Shown one piece after another: positions 28,429 through 35,072 of a stretch of DNA of 37,392 nucleotides. The notes beneath the pieces were generated by a model. The model ran no database searches. It was not told the origin of the DNA and saw only the letters and a program-made list of their open reading frames with translations. Each line of letters opens with the position of its first letter. Positions within the stretch are counted from its first letter, which is position 1. The stretch spans positions 1-37,392 of the forward strand of contig JBGQDM010000019.1 of assembly GCA_041495845.1 (NCBI GenBank). The letters run 5' to 3'. The translations under genes and the position numbers were made by a program. The stretch comes from JBGQDM01 sp041495845 (GTDB taxonomy: Bacteria; Acidobacteriota; Terriglobia; Terriglobales; Acidobacteriaceae).

Positions 28429-28767
28429 CTAGCGCGAAGCCCTCTTCTTCCGCAATGCCCCATCCGGAGGGAAGTTGCGACTCGATGCTTTCTTCCTTCG
28501 CACTGGTCTCACCCCTCCTGCGGGAAGCTCGTCACCTGCCCTTGGGGGATTCCGTTTCCCGGCGCGTTGGAGAATCCGCAGGGTTGCGGCGCGATTCGCG
28601 CGGCCACCTCGTTCCCGGAAATATTCTTCCGTACGCAAAGCGGAAACTTTTTCCGCCACGGCCACGTTGATGAGCTGGTTGAGAGCCACACCTTCCAGTT
28701 CCGCAGCTTTGCGTAACTCTCCCAGCAACGATGGCTGCAGCCTTAATGCAAAATTACTCCGTCTCAT
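28429..28767 (-). CDS. Ribbon-helix-helix antitoxin (HicB/Arc-like) of a PIN toxin pair
   Basis: A 112-residue protein. Residues 1-50 (NFALRLQPSLLGELRKAAELEGVALNQLINVAVAEKVSAL) fit a ribbon-helix-helix DNA-binding domain, followed by a toxin-binding tail with TEEYFRERGG and ILQRAGKRNPPRAGDELP. Proteins I recall of this type end close to GDELP. Here about 30 further basic residues follow (VRRKKASSRNF... to the stop), possibly because an original stop or frame was lost. The ATG overlaps the toxin stop as ATGA, so the order is toxin first, antitoxin second. It would neutralise the PIN nuclease and repress the operon by binding the 24-bp palindrome at 29207-29230; both roles are inferred from the family. 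Confidence 0.78.
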   Translation of the reverse strand: MRRSNFALRLQPSLLGELRKAAELEGVALNQLINVAVAEKVSALRTEEYFRERGGRANRAATLRILQRAGKRNPPRAGDELPAGGVRPVRRKKASSRNFPPDGALRKKRASR

Positions 28768-29219
28768 GAGTTCGAACTCCTAATCTGTCGCAGAGCGGTT
28801 CCTGGCAAAATCACTGCGCAGCGAAACGTTTCCGTCACGGTCGCAAAATCTCGCTGGTTAAATGTCACAATGGCGCTAGCGCTCCCGTTGATCGCCGTTT
28901 CCAGAACCATGTCGTCATCCGGGTCGGATAACATTGGCCGCCACCGGAACGCAAGCCGAACCGGCCTCGCAACCGATGCCAAGTCATCAAGGACACACCC
29001 AACTTCAGCGCGATTCAATCCACAGGCGGCCAGATGTTCAGCCCGAGTGAGGACGGCTTCGTATTCAAGCATCAACGGAACTGAGATCAGTAATTCAAAC
29101 TGCTGATTAAGGGCTGCCAGCAGAAGTTGGCGGGAAGCACCTCCGCCGCTCCGCAAGGCCGCGACCATCACGTCGGTGTCAAGCACGTAAGAAGCCGCCA
29201 CTTGATGATGATATTGCAT
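28764..29219 (-). CDS. PIN-domain toxin (putative ribonuclease)
   Basis: A 151-residue PIN nuclease. Acidic metal-site residues are visible: D14/D16 (YVLDTDVMVAAL), E54 (LEYEAVL), D101-D103 (SDPDDDMVLETA) and, at the last position, N121/D124 (TFNQRDF). Length and layout match the PIN toxin component of chromosomal TA loci, which cut RNA. Coordinates use the ATG at 29219, but that codon sits in the centre of a perfect 24-bp palindrome and has no ribosome site. The GTG at 29201 (giving M-A-A-S-Y-V-L-D) would leave the operator fully upstream and suits the family's short N-terminus; I find it equally likely. It is followed by the antitoxin with a 4-base overlap. Confidence 0.82.
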   Translation of the reverse strand: MQYHHQVAASYVLDTDVMVAALRSGGGASRQLLLAALNQQFELLISVPLMLEYEAVLTRAEHLAACGLNRAEVGCVLDDLASVARPVRLAFRWRPMLSDPDDDMVLETAINGSASAIVTFNQRDFATVTETFRCAVILPGTALRQIRSSNS

Positions 29220-29230
29220 GCAATATCATC
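29207..29230. promoter_or_regulatory. Perfect 24-bp palindrome, likely TA operator
   Basis: Half-sites GATGATATTGCA and TGCAATATCATC meet with no spacer and no mismatch. The site overlaps the toxin ATG and the candidate -10. Ribbon-helix-helix antitoxins commonly bind such dyads to autoregulate, so this is the expected operator; binding is inferred. Confidence 0.75.
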
Positions 29231-29251
29231 GAGCAAGAACAAAACTGACCA
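29222..29251 (-). promoter_or_regulatory. Promoter candidate of the toxin-antitoxin operon
   Basis: On the minus strand TGGTCA (29251-29246), an 18-bp spacer and GATATT (29227-29222), each 4 of 6. RNA would begin near 29215, downstream of ATG 29219 and upstream of GTG 29201. The -10 lies inside the palindrome, fitting repression by occlusion. Confidence 0.35.
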
Positions 29252-29267
29252 CACAGTTTCTCTTGGA

Positions 29268-30887
29268 CTAGCCTTCCCCCGCACCCAGCGACGCCGGCAC
29301 CGCCCGCGTCTTCGCCCAAAGGCGCAGCGCCTGAATATCTTCCGCCCGGGTGGCTGAGAGCGGCACGGTCTGCGCCAGCGCATCGAGCAGGCTTTGCGTG
29401 GTCATGGGCTGCTTGAAGGAGAACGAGGCGTACATCGCGGTTTGCACCGCCGCATCAATTTCCGCGCCCGAGTAGCCGCTTGCCTTCTGCACAATCCGCT
29501 CGAGATCAAAATCGGCAACATTCTTCTTCCGCCGCGCCAGTTGAATGGACAGAATCTGCTTGCGCTCGGTTTGATTGGGCAGGTCCACAAAGAACAGCTC
29601 GTCAAACCGGCCTTTGCGGATCAGTTCGGGCGGCAATGCATTCACATTGTTCGACGTCGCCGCCACAAACACCGGAGCTTTGCGGTCCTGCATCCAGCCC
29701 AGGAACGACCCCAGCATGCGCGACGAAACTCCGGCATCCACCGATGCCGAATCCGCTCCCGTGCCGGCAAACACTTTCTCCAGTTCGTCAATCCACAAGA
29801 CGCACGGCGCCAGACTCTCGGCGACTTTGAAGACCTGCCGAACCCGCTTCTCCGTTTCGCCAATGTATTTGTCGAAAATGGCAGCGGTGTCGAACTTGAC
29901 CAGCGGCAGTTTCCACTCGCCGGCAACCGCGCGTGCGCACAGGCTCTTGCCGCACCCCTGCACGCCCAGAATAATCACACCCTTCGGCGGTTCCAGGCCA
30001 AACTCGCGCGCCTTCTCCTCCCACGCGCCTCGCCGCAGAGCCAGCCAGTTCTTCAGATTTTCCAGCCCGCCGATGCCCGCCATGGTCTCGGACGTGTCGA
30101 TAAAGTCCAGCATACCGGTGCGCTTCAGCATGGCTCGCTTGGCGTCGAGAATATCCGTGACCGTTTCCGGGCACAGGGCGTAGCGAGCGACTAGCGCCTG
30201 CGACACCGCCCGTTCGGACTCTTCCTCGGTGAGCCCGCGCAAATTTGCCACCACCGCATCGATTCCTGCCGCATCCAGTTTGCGCGCCACGGTGTGGGCC
30301 TTGCTGACTCGCACCAGCATCTCGTCCACGATCTGCCGCAAACGGGCCCTATCGGGTAGAGGCAGCTCAAGGAACTCGACCAGACTGACCAGTTCGGGCG
30401 GAATGTTGATGGAAGGCGCGGTCAGAATCAGGGTACGGCGGTTGGTTTGGAACTTCTGGCCCACGTCGCGCAAGCGCCGCACCACCACCGGATCGTCCAG
30501 GTGGCGATGGAAATCTTTGAGAATGAAAGCGGCTTCGACGGTCAGCCCCTCCAAATGCCCCAAAACCTTGGCCGGATCACGGGTATCCGCAATCACGTTC
30601 GAGCCCGCCTGCATGGCGGCATAGACTTCCTGGGAGTATCCACCCGGCGGCAGCTCGTGCTCGACCCCAGGGTCCCCGGAGTGCCCTCCCGAGGCTGCAT
30701 GCGCCCCAGAGGCCATCCCGGAACGCACCAGACCGCCGGCAATGGTCCACTCAAAACTGGCGAGGTTCAGGTCCTGGCAGGCCAGGCGCACCAGCCGCAC
30801 GGCGCGCACTTCCTCCACCGTCTCCATCACCACGATGGGCGTACTGGAATCGAGCAATACCTTCAGGCGGTCGATTGCTTCTGCCAT
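29268..30887 (-). CDS. AAA+ ATPase of the Ycf46/spastin-like group
   Basis: A 539-residue protein with one C-terminal AAA+ module: Walker A GVQGCGKS (308-315), Walker B VLWIDELEK (363-371), sensor-1 AATSNN, and the RKGRFDELFFVDLP arginine-finger region. The N-terminal 250 residues (LLDSSTPIVVMETVEEVRAVRLV, then a region with degenerate P-loop character and LTAPSINIPPELVSLVEFLELPLPDRARL) match the cyanobacterial/plastid Ycf46 layout. A Gly/His/Ser-rich insert lies near residues 53-83. Function is poorly known; Ycf46 homologues affect CO2 or stress responses in cyanobacteria. Start: ATG 30887 with AGGA 8 nt upstream. A divergent promoter is shared with rpsT. The PIN/RHH pair lies 48 bp downstream on the same strand. 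Confidence 0.85.
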   Translation of the reverse strand: MAEAIDRLKVLLDSSTPIVVMETVEEVRAVRLVRLACQDLNLASFEWTIAGGLVRSGMASGAHAASGGHSGDPGVEHELPPGGYSQEVYAAMQAGSNVIADTRDPAKVLGHLEGLTVEAAFILKDFHRHLDDPVVVRRLRDVGQKFQTNRRTLILTAPSINIPPELVSLVEFLELPLPDRARLRQIVDEMLVRVSKAHTVARKLDAAGIDAVVANLRGLTEEESERAVSQALVARYALCPETVTDILDAKRAMLKRTGMLDFIDTSETMAGIGGLENLKNWLALRRGAWEEKAREFGLEPPKGVIILGVQGCGKSLCARAVAGEWKLPLVKFDTAAIFDKYIGETEKRVRQVFKVAESLAPCVLWIDELEKVFAGTGADSASVDAGVSSRMLGSFLGWMQDRKAPVFVAATSNNVNALPPELIRKGRFDELFFVDLPNQTERKQILSIQLARRKKNVADFDLERIVQKASGYSGAEIDAAVQTAMYASFSFKQPMTTQSLLDALAQTVPLSATRAEDIQALRLWAKTRAVPASLGAGEG

Positions 30888-30915
30888 GTTCTGCGTCCTG
30901 GACTGTCTCGGGGGT

Positions 30916-30945
30916 TTGACCGAATGCGGGGGCCTCTCGTAAGAT
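30916..30945 (+). promoter_or_regulatory. Promoter candidate of rpsT
   Basis: TTGACC (5 of 6), an 18-bp spacer and TAAGAT (4 of 6), giving a leader of about 48 nt before the rpsT ATG. Its -10 overlaps that of the divergent candidate for the AAA+ gene by five bases. Confidence 0.5.
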
Positions 30946-30970
30946 AGTGCTTCGGTGACCACCCGAGCAA
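30941..30970 (-). promoter_or_regulatory. Promoter candidate of the AAA+ ATPase gene
   Basis: On the minus strand TTGCTC (30970-30965), an 18-bp spacer and TATCTT (30946-30941). Leader about 47 nt. It is almost superimposed on the rpsT -10, so the two promoters could not be occupied at once. Confidence 0.35.
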
Positions 30971-30999
30971 CTTTCCATAGGACAAGGACTTAGGTAAAG

Positions 31000-31263
31000 A
31001 TGGCAAACCATGTTTCGGCGCTTAAACGCGCCCGGCAAACGGAAAAACGAACAATCACCAACCGCGCCAACCGGTCGCGAGTGCGCAGCGCTCTCCGCAT
31101 CCTGCGTGAAGCGGTAGATGCGGGTAACAAGCCGGCTGCGGAGCAGACTTTCCGCGCTACCGTCGCCGCCCTCGACAAGGCTGCCCAGAAGGGCGTGCTC
31201 CACAAGAATACCGCCTCCCGCTACAAGAGCCGCCTGGCTGCTCGCGTACAGGCGATGAAATAG
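31000..31263 (+). CDS. rpsT: 30S ribosomal protein S20
   Basis: An 87-residue S20 of normal length that binds 16S rRNA early in 30S assembly. The sequence ANHVSALKRARQTEKRTITNRANRSRVRSALR and the ending HKNTASRYKSRLAARVQAM are classical S20. The ATG at 31000 has TTAGG about 5 nt upstream. It is a single-gene unit with its own promoter candidate and a hairpin terminator at 31303-31330. It faces holA, which encodes the clamp-loader delta subunit; the two genes are neighbours in many bacteria, often convergently. Confidence 0.98.
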   Translation: MANHVSALKRARQTEKRTITNRANRSRVRSALRILREAVDAGNKPAAEQTFRATVAALDKAAQKGVLHKNTASRYKSRLAARVQAMK

Positions 31264-31266
31264 CTG

Positions 31267-31281
31267 CTAGCTGCTAGCTCT
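31267..31281 (+). repeat. Left arm of a 15-bp inverted repeat after rpsT
   Basis: CTAGCTGCTAGCTCT; its exact reverse complement is at 31451-31465. It lies in a short microsatellite-like run of TAGCTGC and TTTCAGC units that begins at the rpsT stop codon. Confidence 0.6.
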
Positions 31282-31302
31282 TAGCTTTCAGCTTTCAGTT
31301 CA

Positions 31303-31337
31303 AAACGGCAGGCCTATGGGTCTGCCGTTTCCTTTCG
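31303..31337 (+). terminator. Hairpin terminator of rpsT
   Basis: Perfect 9-bp arms AAACGGCAG (31303-31311) and CTGCCGTTT (31322-31330), with an inner CC/GG pair, followed by a broken T-tract (TTTCCTTTC). Its position 40 bp after the rpsT stop fits. The hairpin is near-symmetric and could also serve holA from the other strand, though without an obvious T-run there. Confidence 0.65.
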
Positions 31338-31450
31338 CTCCTGAATCACGTAGGCCTACACGCCCTCGTCTGGAAGGGCGAGTGAACCTTGCCGAGAAGT
31401 GTCCGAGCTGTCGTTCGGATGGGCAGGTGAGGGCACCCGCAAACTTCTTG

Positions 31451-31465
31451 AGAGCTAGCAGCTAG
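31451..31465 (-). repeat. Right arm of the 15-bp inverted repeat, after holA
   Basis: The exact reverse complement of 31267-31281, lying just past the holA stop. The 169 bp between the arms hold the rpsT terminator and non-coding sequence with further small dyads. Nothing coding is seen. Confidence 0.6.
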
Positions 31466-31475
31466 AAGCCAGCCG

Positions 31476-32603
31476 CTAGAAGCTCGGCAACTCTTCCTGC
31501 TGCCAGCCGCCGACTTCGAGCTGCGGGGCCGTGGTCAGGTCGAACACCAGCTTCTCCAGCACCAGGCGCCGGCTCACGGGATTGGAGCGCAGCGCCAGGT
31601 CCGCCTTCGCCACCAGGCGGATGGCGCGGGTGAGCTCACGCTTCGATTCATAGCGGCGCGCCTGGCGAATGATGTCTTCCGCGGCAAAGGGCGGCACCCG
31701 AAAACCCTGCCACAGCGCCGCCCACAACATGCGCTGGTCGCGCACATTGCGCTCCTTGATCACCAGCATCTGGCGAAAAGTTTTGGCCAGCATGTAGAGA
31801 TGTCCAATGGCCGCGTCTTCGCCTTCGCCGGTCGTGAGCAGCGCATCCAGCACGCCCAGCGCCCGCACCCGGTCTCTGGCGGAAAGTGCGTCGGTTAGCT
31901 CATAGAGGGAACGCTGTTTCGCGGCCAACACCATCGTCTCCACATCGCCCAGCGTGATGCGCTTCTTCTCGCTGGTGTAAAGCATGAGCTTTTCCAGTTC
32001 GCCGGAAATCATCATCAGGTCGCCGCCGAGCGCATCCACGATGGCTCGGGCTGCGTCCGCGTCGAGCTTGAAGCCCTGGGCCGTACAGTATTCGCCCACC
32101 CAGCGCACCGCCTCGCCTTCTTCCACCCGCGCCAGTTCGACGATGCCGCAAAACTCGCCCAGGGTCTCGCGGATCCGCTCGTAGCGATCACGATCGGTCA
32201 TCTCCATGCGCCGGGCGTCGGCGGGAATGCTGATATGGTCGGCGATGAACAACACCACCGCATCCGGATTCGGGTTCTTGGCGTACTCTTCGATGGCGCG
32301 CAGCTTGTCGGTATTCGAGCCGCGTCCGTAAAGTTGCTTCACCCCGCGCACGAAGAACACCTGAAACGGCGCCATCAGCGAAGGTGTCCGCGCCCGATCA
32401 AGCACTTCCGCCAGGTCGGTTTCCGCCAGATCGAACTCGAAGAGGCCAAAGTCCCGCATGTCCAGCGGCACCAGGTGCTCGAGAATGGCTTCACGACAGC
32501 GCTTGCGGAAAAACACTTCATCGCCGACAAAGACGTAGACCGGGCGCAGCTTGCCTTTTTCTACTTCCGCCACAAAGCGCTCGGTCTGCGCAAACGGCTT
32601 CAC
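31476..32603 (-). CDS. holA: DNA polymerase III subunit delta
   Basis: A 375-residue clamp-loader subunit that opens the beta clamp for loading on DNA. Recognisable parts are the N-terminal GKLRPVYVFVGDEVFFRKRCREAI, the ALVLFIADH-like strand VVLFIADHISIPADARR, the domain with LGGDLMMISGELEKLMLY (the delta signature), and the C-terminal collar with LGVLDALLTTGEGEDAAIGHLYMLAKTFRQML. Length is normal (E. coli 343). The start is GTG 32603 within TAGTG, where the first base of the stop overlaps lptE, so translation is probably coupled. It is the last gene of the psd-to-holA operon; pairing with lptE is also seen in proteobacteria. Confidence 0.93.
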   Translation of the reverse strand: MKPFAQTERFVAEVEKGKLRPVYVFVGDEVFFRKRCREAILEHLVPLDMRDFGLFEFDLAETDLAEVLDRARTPSLMAPFQVFFVRGVKQLYGRGSNTDKLRAIEEYAKNPNPDAVVLFIADHISIPADARRMEMTDRDRYERIRETLGEFCGIVELARVEEGEAVRWVGEYCTAQGFKLDADAARAIVDALGGDLMMISGELEKLMLYTSEKKRITLGDVETMVLAAKQRSLYELTDALSARDRVRALGVLDALLTTGEGEDAAIGHLYMLAKTFRQMLVIKERNVRDQRMLWAALWQGFRVPPFAAEDIIRQARRYESKRELTRAIRLVAKADLALRSNPVSRRLVLEKLVFDLTTAPQLEVGGWQQEELPSF

Positions 32604-33127
32604 TAGAAGCCCTCCAGAATGTTGGCCACCAGAGTACGCGCAAAGTCGCGCGACAGCCGCTCCAGCGCCGGCGTATCTTCTTCAAAAAAACTGGTCAGCT
32701 CGCGGGAAACCTGGTACTGCTCGCGAAACTGGTAGCCTTCGTTTTCATAGAGCATCTTACCGGTGCGGTCCGTCAGCGTCACTTTCATGTTGACGGTCAC
32801 CAGCACAGTGGCCACGCGTCCCGTAGTCGAATCGTAGGTGAGCGGGGAAGTGGTAGCGGAAAGCACGGTGCCGCGCAGCACCGCGTCGGCGTCAGGCGCG
32901 TCTGCTGGCAGCAGGTGATAGCGGGTGCGCGTCCCGAATTCCTGCACTACGGCAGCGGTCAGCATCTGCTCAATGCGGAACGTCTGCGTCTGGCTGACAA
33001 AGCCGGGAATGGCCAGCGTGCGCACCTGCTCGGGTAGCGTGTTTACTTTCCCGGCGGGATGATAGCCGCACCCGAACGCGGTGCACAGGACCGCCAGCAG
33101 CAGCGTCCGCGCCGCCTGCGCCTTCAC
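32603..33127 (-). CDS. lptE: LPS assembly lipoprotein LptE
   Basis: A 174-residue outer-membrane lipoprotein. The lipobox is L-C-T-A-F-G-C with the acylated Cys at residue 20, followed by GYHPAGKVNTLPEQVRTLAIPGF, typical of LptE, which plugs LptD and delivers LPS to the cell surface. The remaining beta-alpha fold has DADAVLRGTVLS and REQYQVSRELTSFFEED. The start is GTG 33127, overlapping the stop of the upstream dehydrogenase-like gene as GTGA; the open frame continues 33 codons upstream but without lipoprotein character. The gene fits the presence of lpxB elsewhere in the window. LptD is not in view. Confidence 0.88.
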   Translation of the reverse strand: MKAQAARTLLLAVLCTAFGCGYHPAGKVNTLPEQVRTLAIPGFVSQTQTFRIEQMLTAAVVQEFGTRTRYHLLPADAPDADAVLRGTVLSATTSPLTYDSTTGRVATVLVTVNMKVTLTDRTGKMLYENEGYQFREQYQVSRELTSFFEEDTPALERLSRDFARTLVANILEGF

Positions 33128-34203
33128 TGCACCTTGCCCTTGGGCCGGGAGGCAGCCAGCGTCTCCGCACACTCCACCGCGGTCCGTGCCGCAATCCGCA
33201 GATTGTCTACGGCTGCCCAAATCCACAGGCCGTTTGGGTGGTTGGCGTCGCGACCCAGCGCCACCAGAATTTCCTCCTGGCCCGCGGCGCGCGCGTTCGT
33301 GGGCGTGTCCTCCGCCGAGCGCGTAATCTCCACGTGATCGCCGTTCAGCGCCTGCGCCAGGTCGCCCAGCGCCAGCGCTTCCGCCATCTCTACATAGAGG
33401 GCGAAGCCAAGCCCATGGAATACCGGTGCCTGCAGCGTCAGCAGCGCCGGCACCACAGCGTCTTTCCCGGCAATCTGCTGGTAGTGTCTGAGGATCATGC
33501 GCTCGGTCGTTTCCAATGGTGGCTGTGCCGCCTCACCGAACCGCCGCACCAGATTGAACGCCACCTGCGCATCAAAAACGTGGCGCGGCAAGTCTTGGAA
33601 CGAAAGCAGGTTGACAGTCTGCTCGTGCAGTTCATCCACGCCCTTTTGCCCTTGTTCCGAGACCGGCTGAAACAGGGTGGCGACGACCCGCTTCACGTTT
33701 CCAGCTTTCTGCGCCCGCAACACCAGCAGGGCCATCACGGTGGCTGCGGGATGCGCGACGACAGCTGGTCCCGGCTGCAGCTCCAGTTGCAGGTCCTGTT
33801 CGCGCTGCCGCTCCACCCAGGGTGAGCGAATGCGCGCTCCGGTCTCCTCTTCCAACGCATAAGACAAGTCCACGATGGCGCAACCCGCCCGATAGGCCGA
33901 GCTCCAGTTGCCGGCCGTGGTCTTGGGATCGCAGGCGAAGAAGGCGAAGTCCACTTTCTCGAACTGGTCTGCGCGCACGCTCTGAATGAACGTCATTTCG
34001 TCGCCTACAGCTTCCAACTGCCCCAGCGATTCGTCATCATCCAGGAGTCTCACATTCAGGGTGGGGAACTTGCGGCTGTCCAGTACCTCGCTCACTTCCT
34101 TGCCCTTGAGCGTGGCGCCGCCCACAATGACCACGCGAAACAGGCTGCTGCTCAAGACTCCCCCCGCACCGGACTGCGCCGCCGAACGGCTGCTCGTACT
34201 CAT
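33124..34203 (-). CDS. Aspartate-semialdehyde dehydrogenase homologue lacking catalytic residues (Usg-like)
   Basis: A 359-residue protein with the two-domain fold of Asd. It has an N-terminal Rossmann part (FRVVIVGGATLKGKEVSEVLDSRKFP) and the dimerisation domain (LFQPVSEQGQKGVDELHEQT, FNLVRRFGEA). The active-site loop that reads N-C-S/T in Asd reads HPAAT (151-155): the catalytic Cys is Ala154. The usual RVPVxxGHS is QAPVFHGLG, so the conserved Arg is lost too. It is therefore unlikely to make aspartate semialdehyde and resembles E. coli Usg-1-type paralogues of unknown role. ATGA overlap with pssA and GTGA overlap with lptE place it firmly in the envelope operon. An in-frame start at 34266 is rejected because it overlaps pssA deeply. 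Confidence 0.85.
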   Translation of the reverse strand: MSTSSRSAAQSGAGGVLSSSLFRVVIVGGATLKGKEVSEVLDSRKFPTLNVRLLDDDESLGQLEAVGDEMTFIQSVRADQFEKVDFAFFACDPKTTAGNWSSAYRAGCAIVDLSYALEEETGARIRSPWVERQREQDLQLELQPGPAVVAHPAATVMALLVLRAQKAGNVKRVVATLFQPVSEQGQKGVDELHEQTVNLLSFQDLPRHVFDAQVAFNLVRRFGEAAQPPLETTERMILRHYQQIAGKDAVVPALLTLQAPVFHGLGFALYVEMAEALALGDLAQALNGDHVEITRSAEDTPTNARAAGQEEILVALGRDANHPNGLWIWAAVDNLRIAARTAVECAETLAASRPKGKVQ

Positions 34204-35072
34204 GAAGTCTGCGAAGCCTCCTTCAGCGAGGATGGAGTGGCGTCGGTTTTCTTGCGGAAGAGCCACTGGAGCCGCCAGACGAGGCTAAACATCATATAGG
34301 CCAACGCCAGCAAGAACAGGAACCACTCAGAGAAATACCAGATACCGGCCATGATGAGCCCCACCAGGATCACCAGCCGATAGGGTCCGCGACTGCGTGG
34401 ATCAAAGCCTTTCATGCTGTAGAAGCGCCACGTGCTCACCATCAGAAAAGAGCAGGCCGCCAGCAGAAGGATAAAGGTCACCGCCAGCCACCAGGTGTTC
34501 AGCGGCTCGCCATGCACAAAATGCACCATCGCCGCCAGCACGCCCGCCGCAGCGGGAATGGGCATACCGACAAAGTATTTCTTGTCTGGCCGGCCCGGAT
34601 TTGAGGGCTGCGGATTCACCTGGATGTTGAACCGCGCCAACCGGCTTGCGCCGGTGATCAGAAAGACAAAGCTGGCGATGGCGCCCACCTGCACCAGCCG
34701 GGCGCGGGCCAGCGGATAGGACATGGCGGGCAGCAGATGAAATCCCCAAATGAAGGCCAGCAGTCCGGGGGCAACGCCGAATGTAATCACGTCGGCCAGC
34801 GAGTCCAGTTCACGTCCGAAGTCGCTGCTGGTGTTGGTCATGCGCGCCAGAAATCCGTCGACCGAATCGAAGAGCACTGCCAGCCCAATCGCTTTCGCCG
34901 CCAGGTTGAAGCGCCAGGGTTCCGCCAGTGAACCCTGTGTCGTCTGCACAATGGCGTAGTAACCCGCGGCAATGTTCAGCGACGTAAAGACCGACGGAAT
35001 GATGGCAATGCCGCGGCGGAAGCGCCGCGCTCGCGGCGGGTCTTCGCGACGACGCTGTTTGCCAAAGTTCAT
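34200..35072 (-). CDS. pssA: CDP-diacylglycerol-serine O-phosphatidyltransferase
   Basis: A 290-residue integral membrane enzyme (type II Pss) making phosphatidylserine from CDP-diacylglycerol and serine. The CDP-alcohol phosphotransferase motif D-G-x2-A-R-x8-G-x3-D-x3-D is complete at D72-D94 (VDGFLARM...FGRELDSLADVI). About seven or eight hydrophobic helices follow. The basic N-terminal 20 residues (KQRRREDPPRARRFRR) are common in this family. The start overlaps the psd stop as ATGA and the stop overlaps the next gene as ATGA, so psd-pssA form a translationally coupled pair that makes phosphatidylethanolamine. Confidence 0.95.
   Translation of the reverse strand: MNFGKQRRREDPPRARRFRRGIAIIPSVFTSLNIAAGYYAIVQTTQGSLAEPWRFNLAAKAIGLAVLFDSVDGFLARMTNTSSDFGRELDSLADVITFGVAPGLLAFIWGFHLLPAMSYPLARARLVQVGAIASFVFLITGASRLARFNIQVNPQPSNPGRPDKKYFVGMPIPAAAGVLAAMVHFVHGEPLNTWWLAVTFILLLAACSFLMVSTWRFYSMKGFDPRSRGPYRLVILVGLIMAGIWYFSEWFLFLLALAYMMFSLVWRLQWLFRKKTDATPSSLKEASQTS

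Noticed and set aside
29394..30194. A 266-codon open frame antisense to the AAA+ gene
   Set aside because: Shadow of the ATPase coding frame. There are no recognisable motifs, while Walker A and B lie on the other strand.
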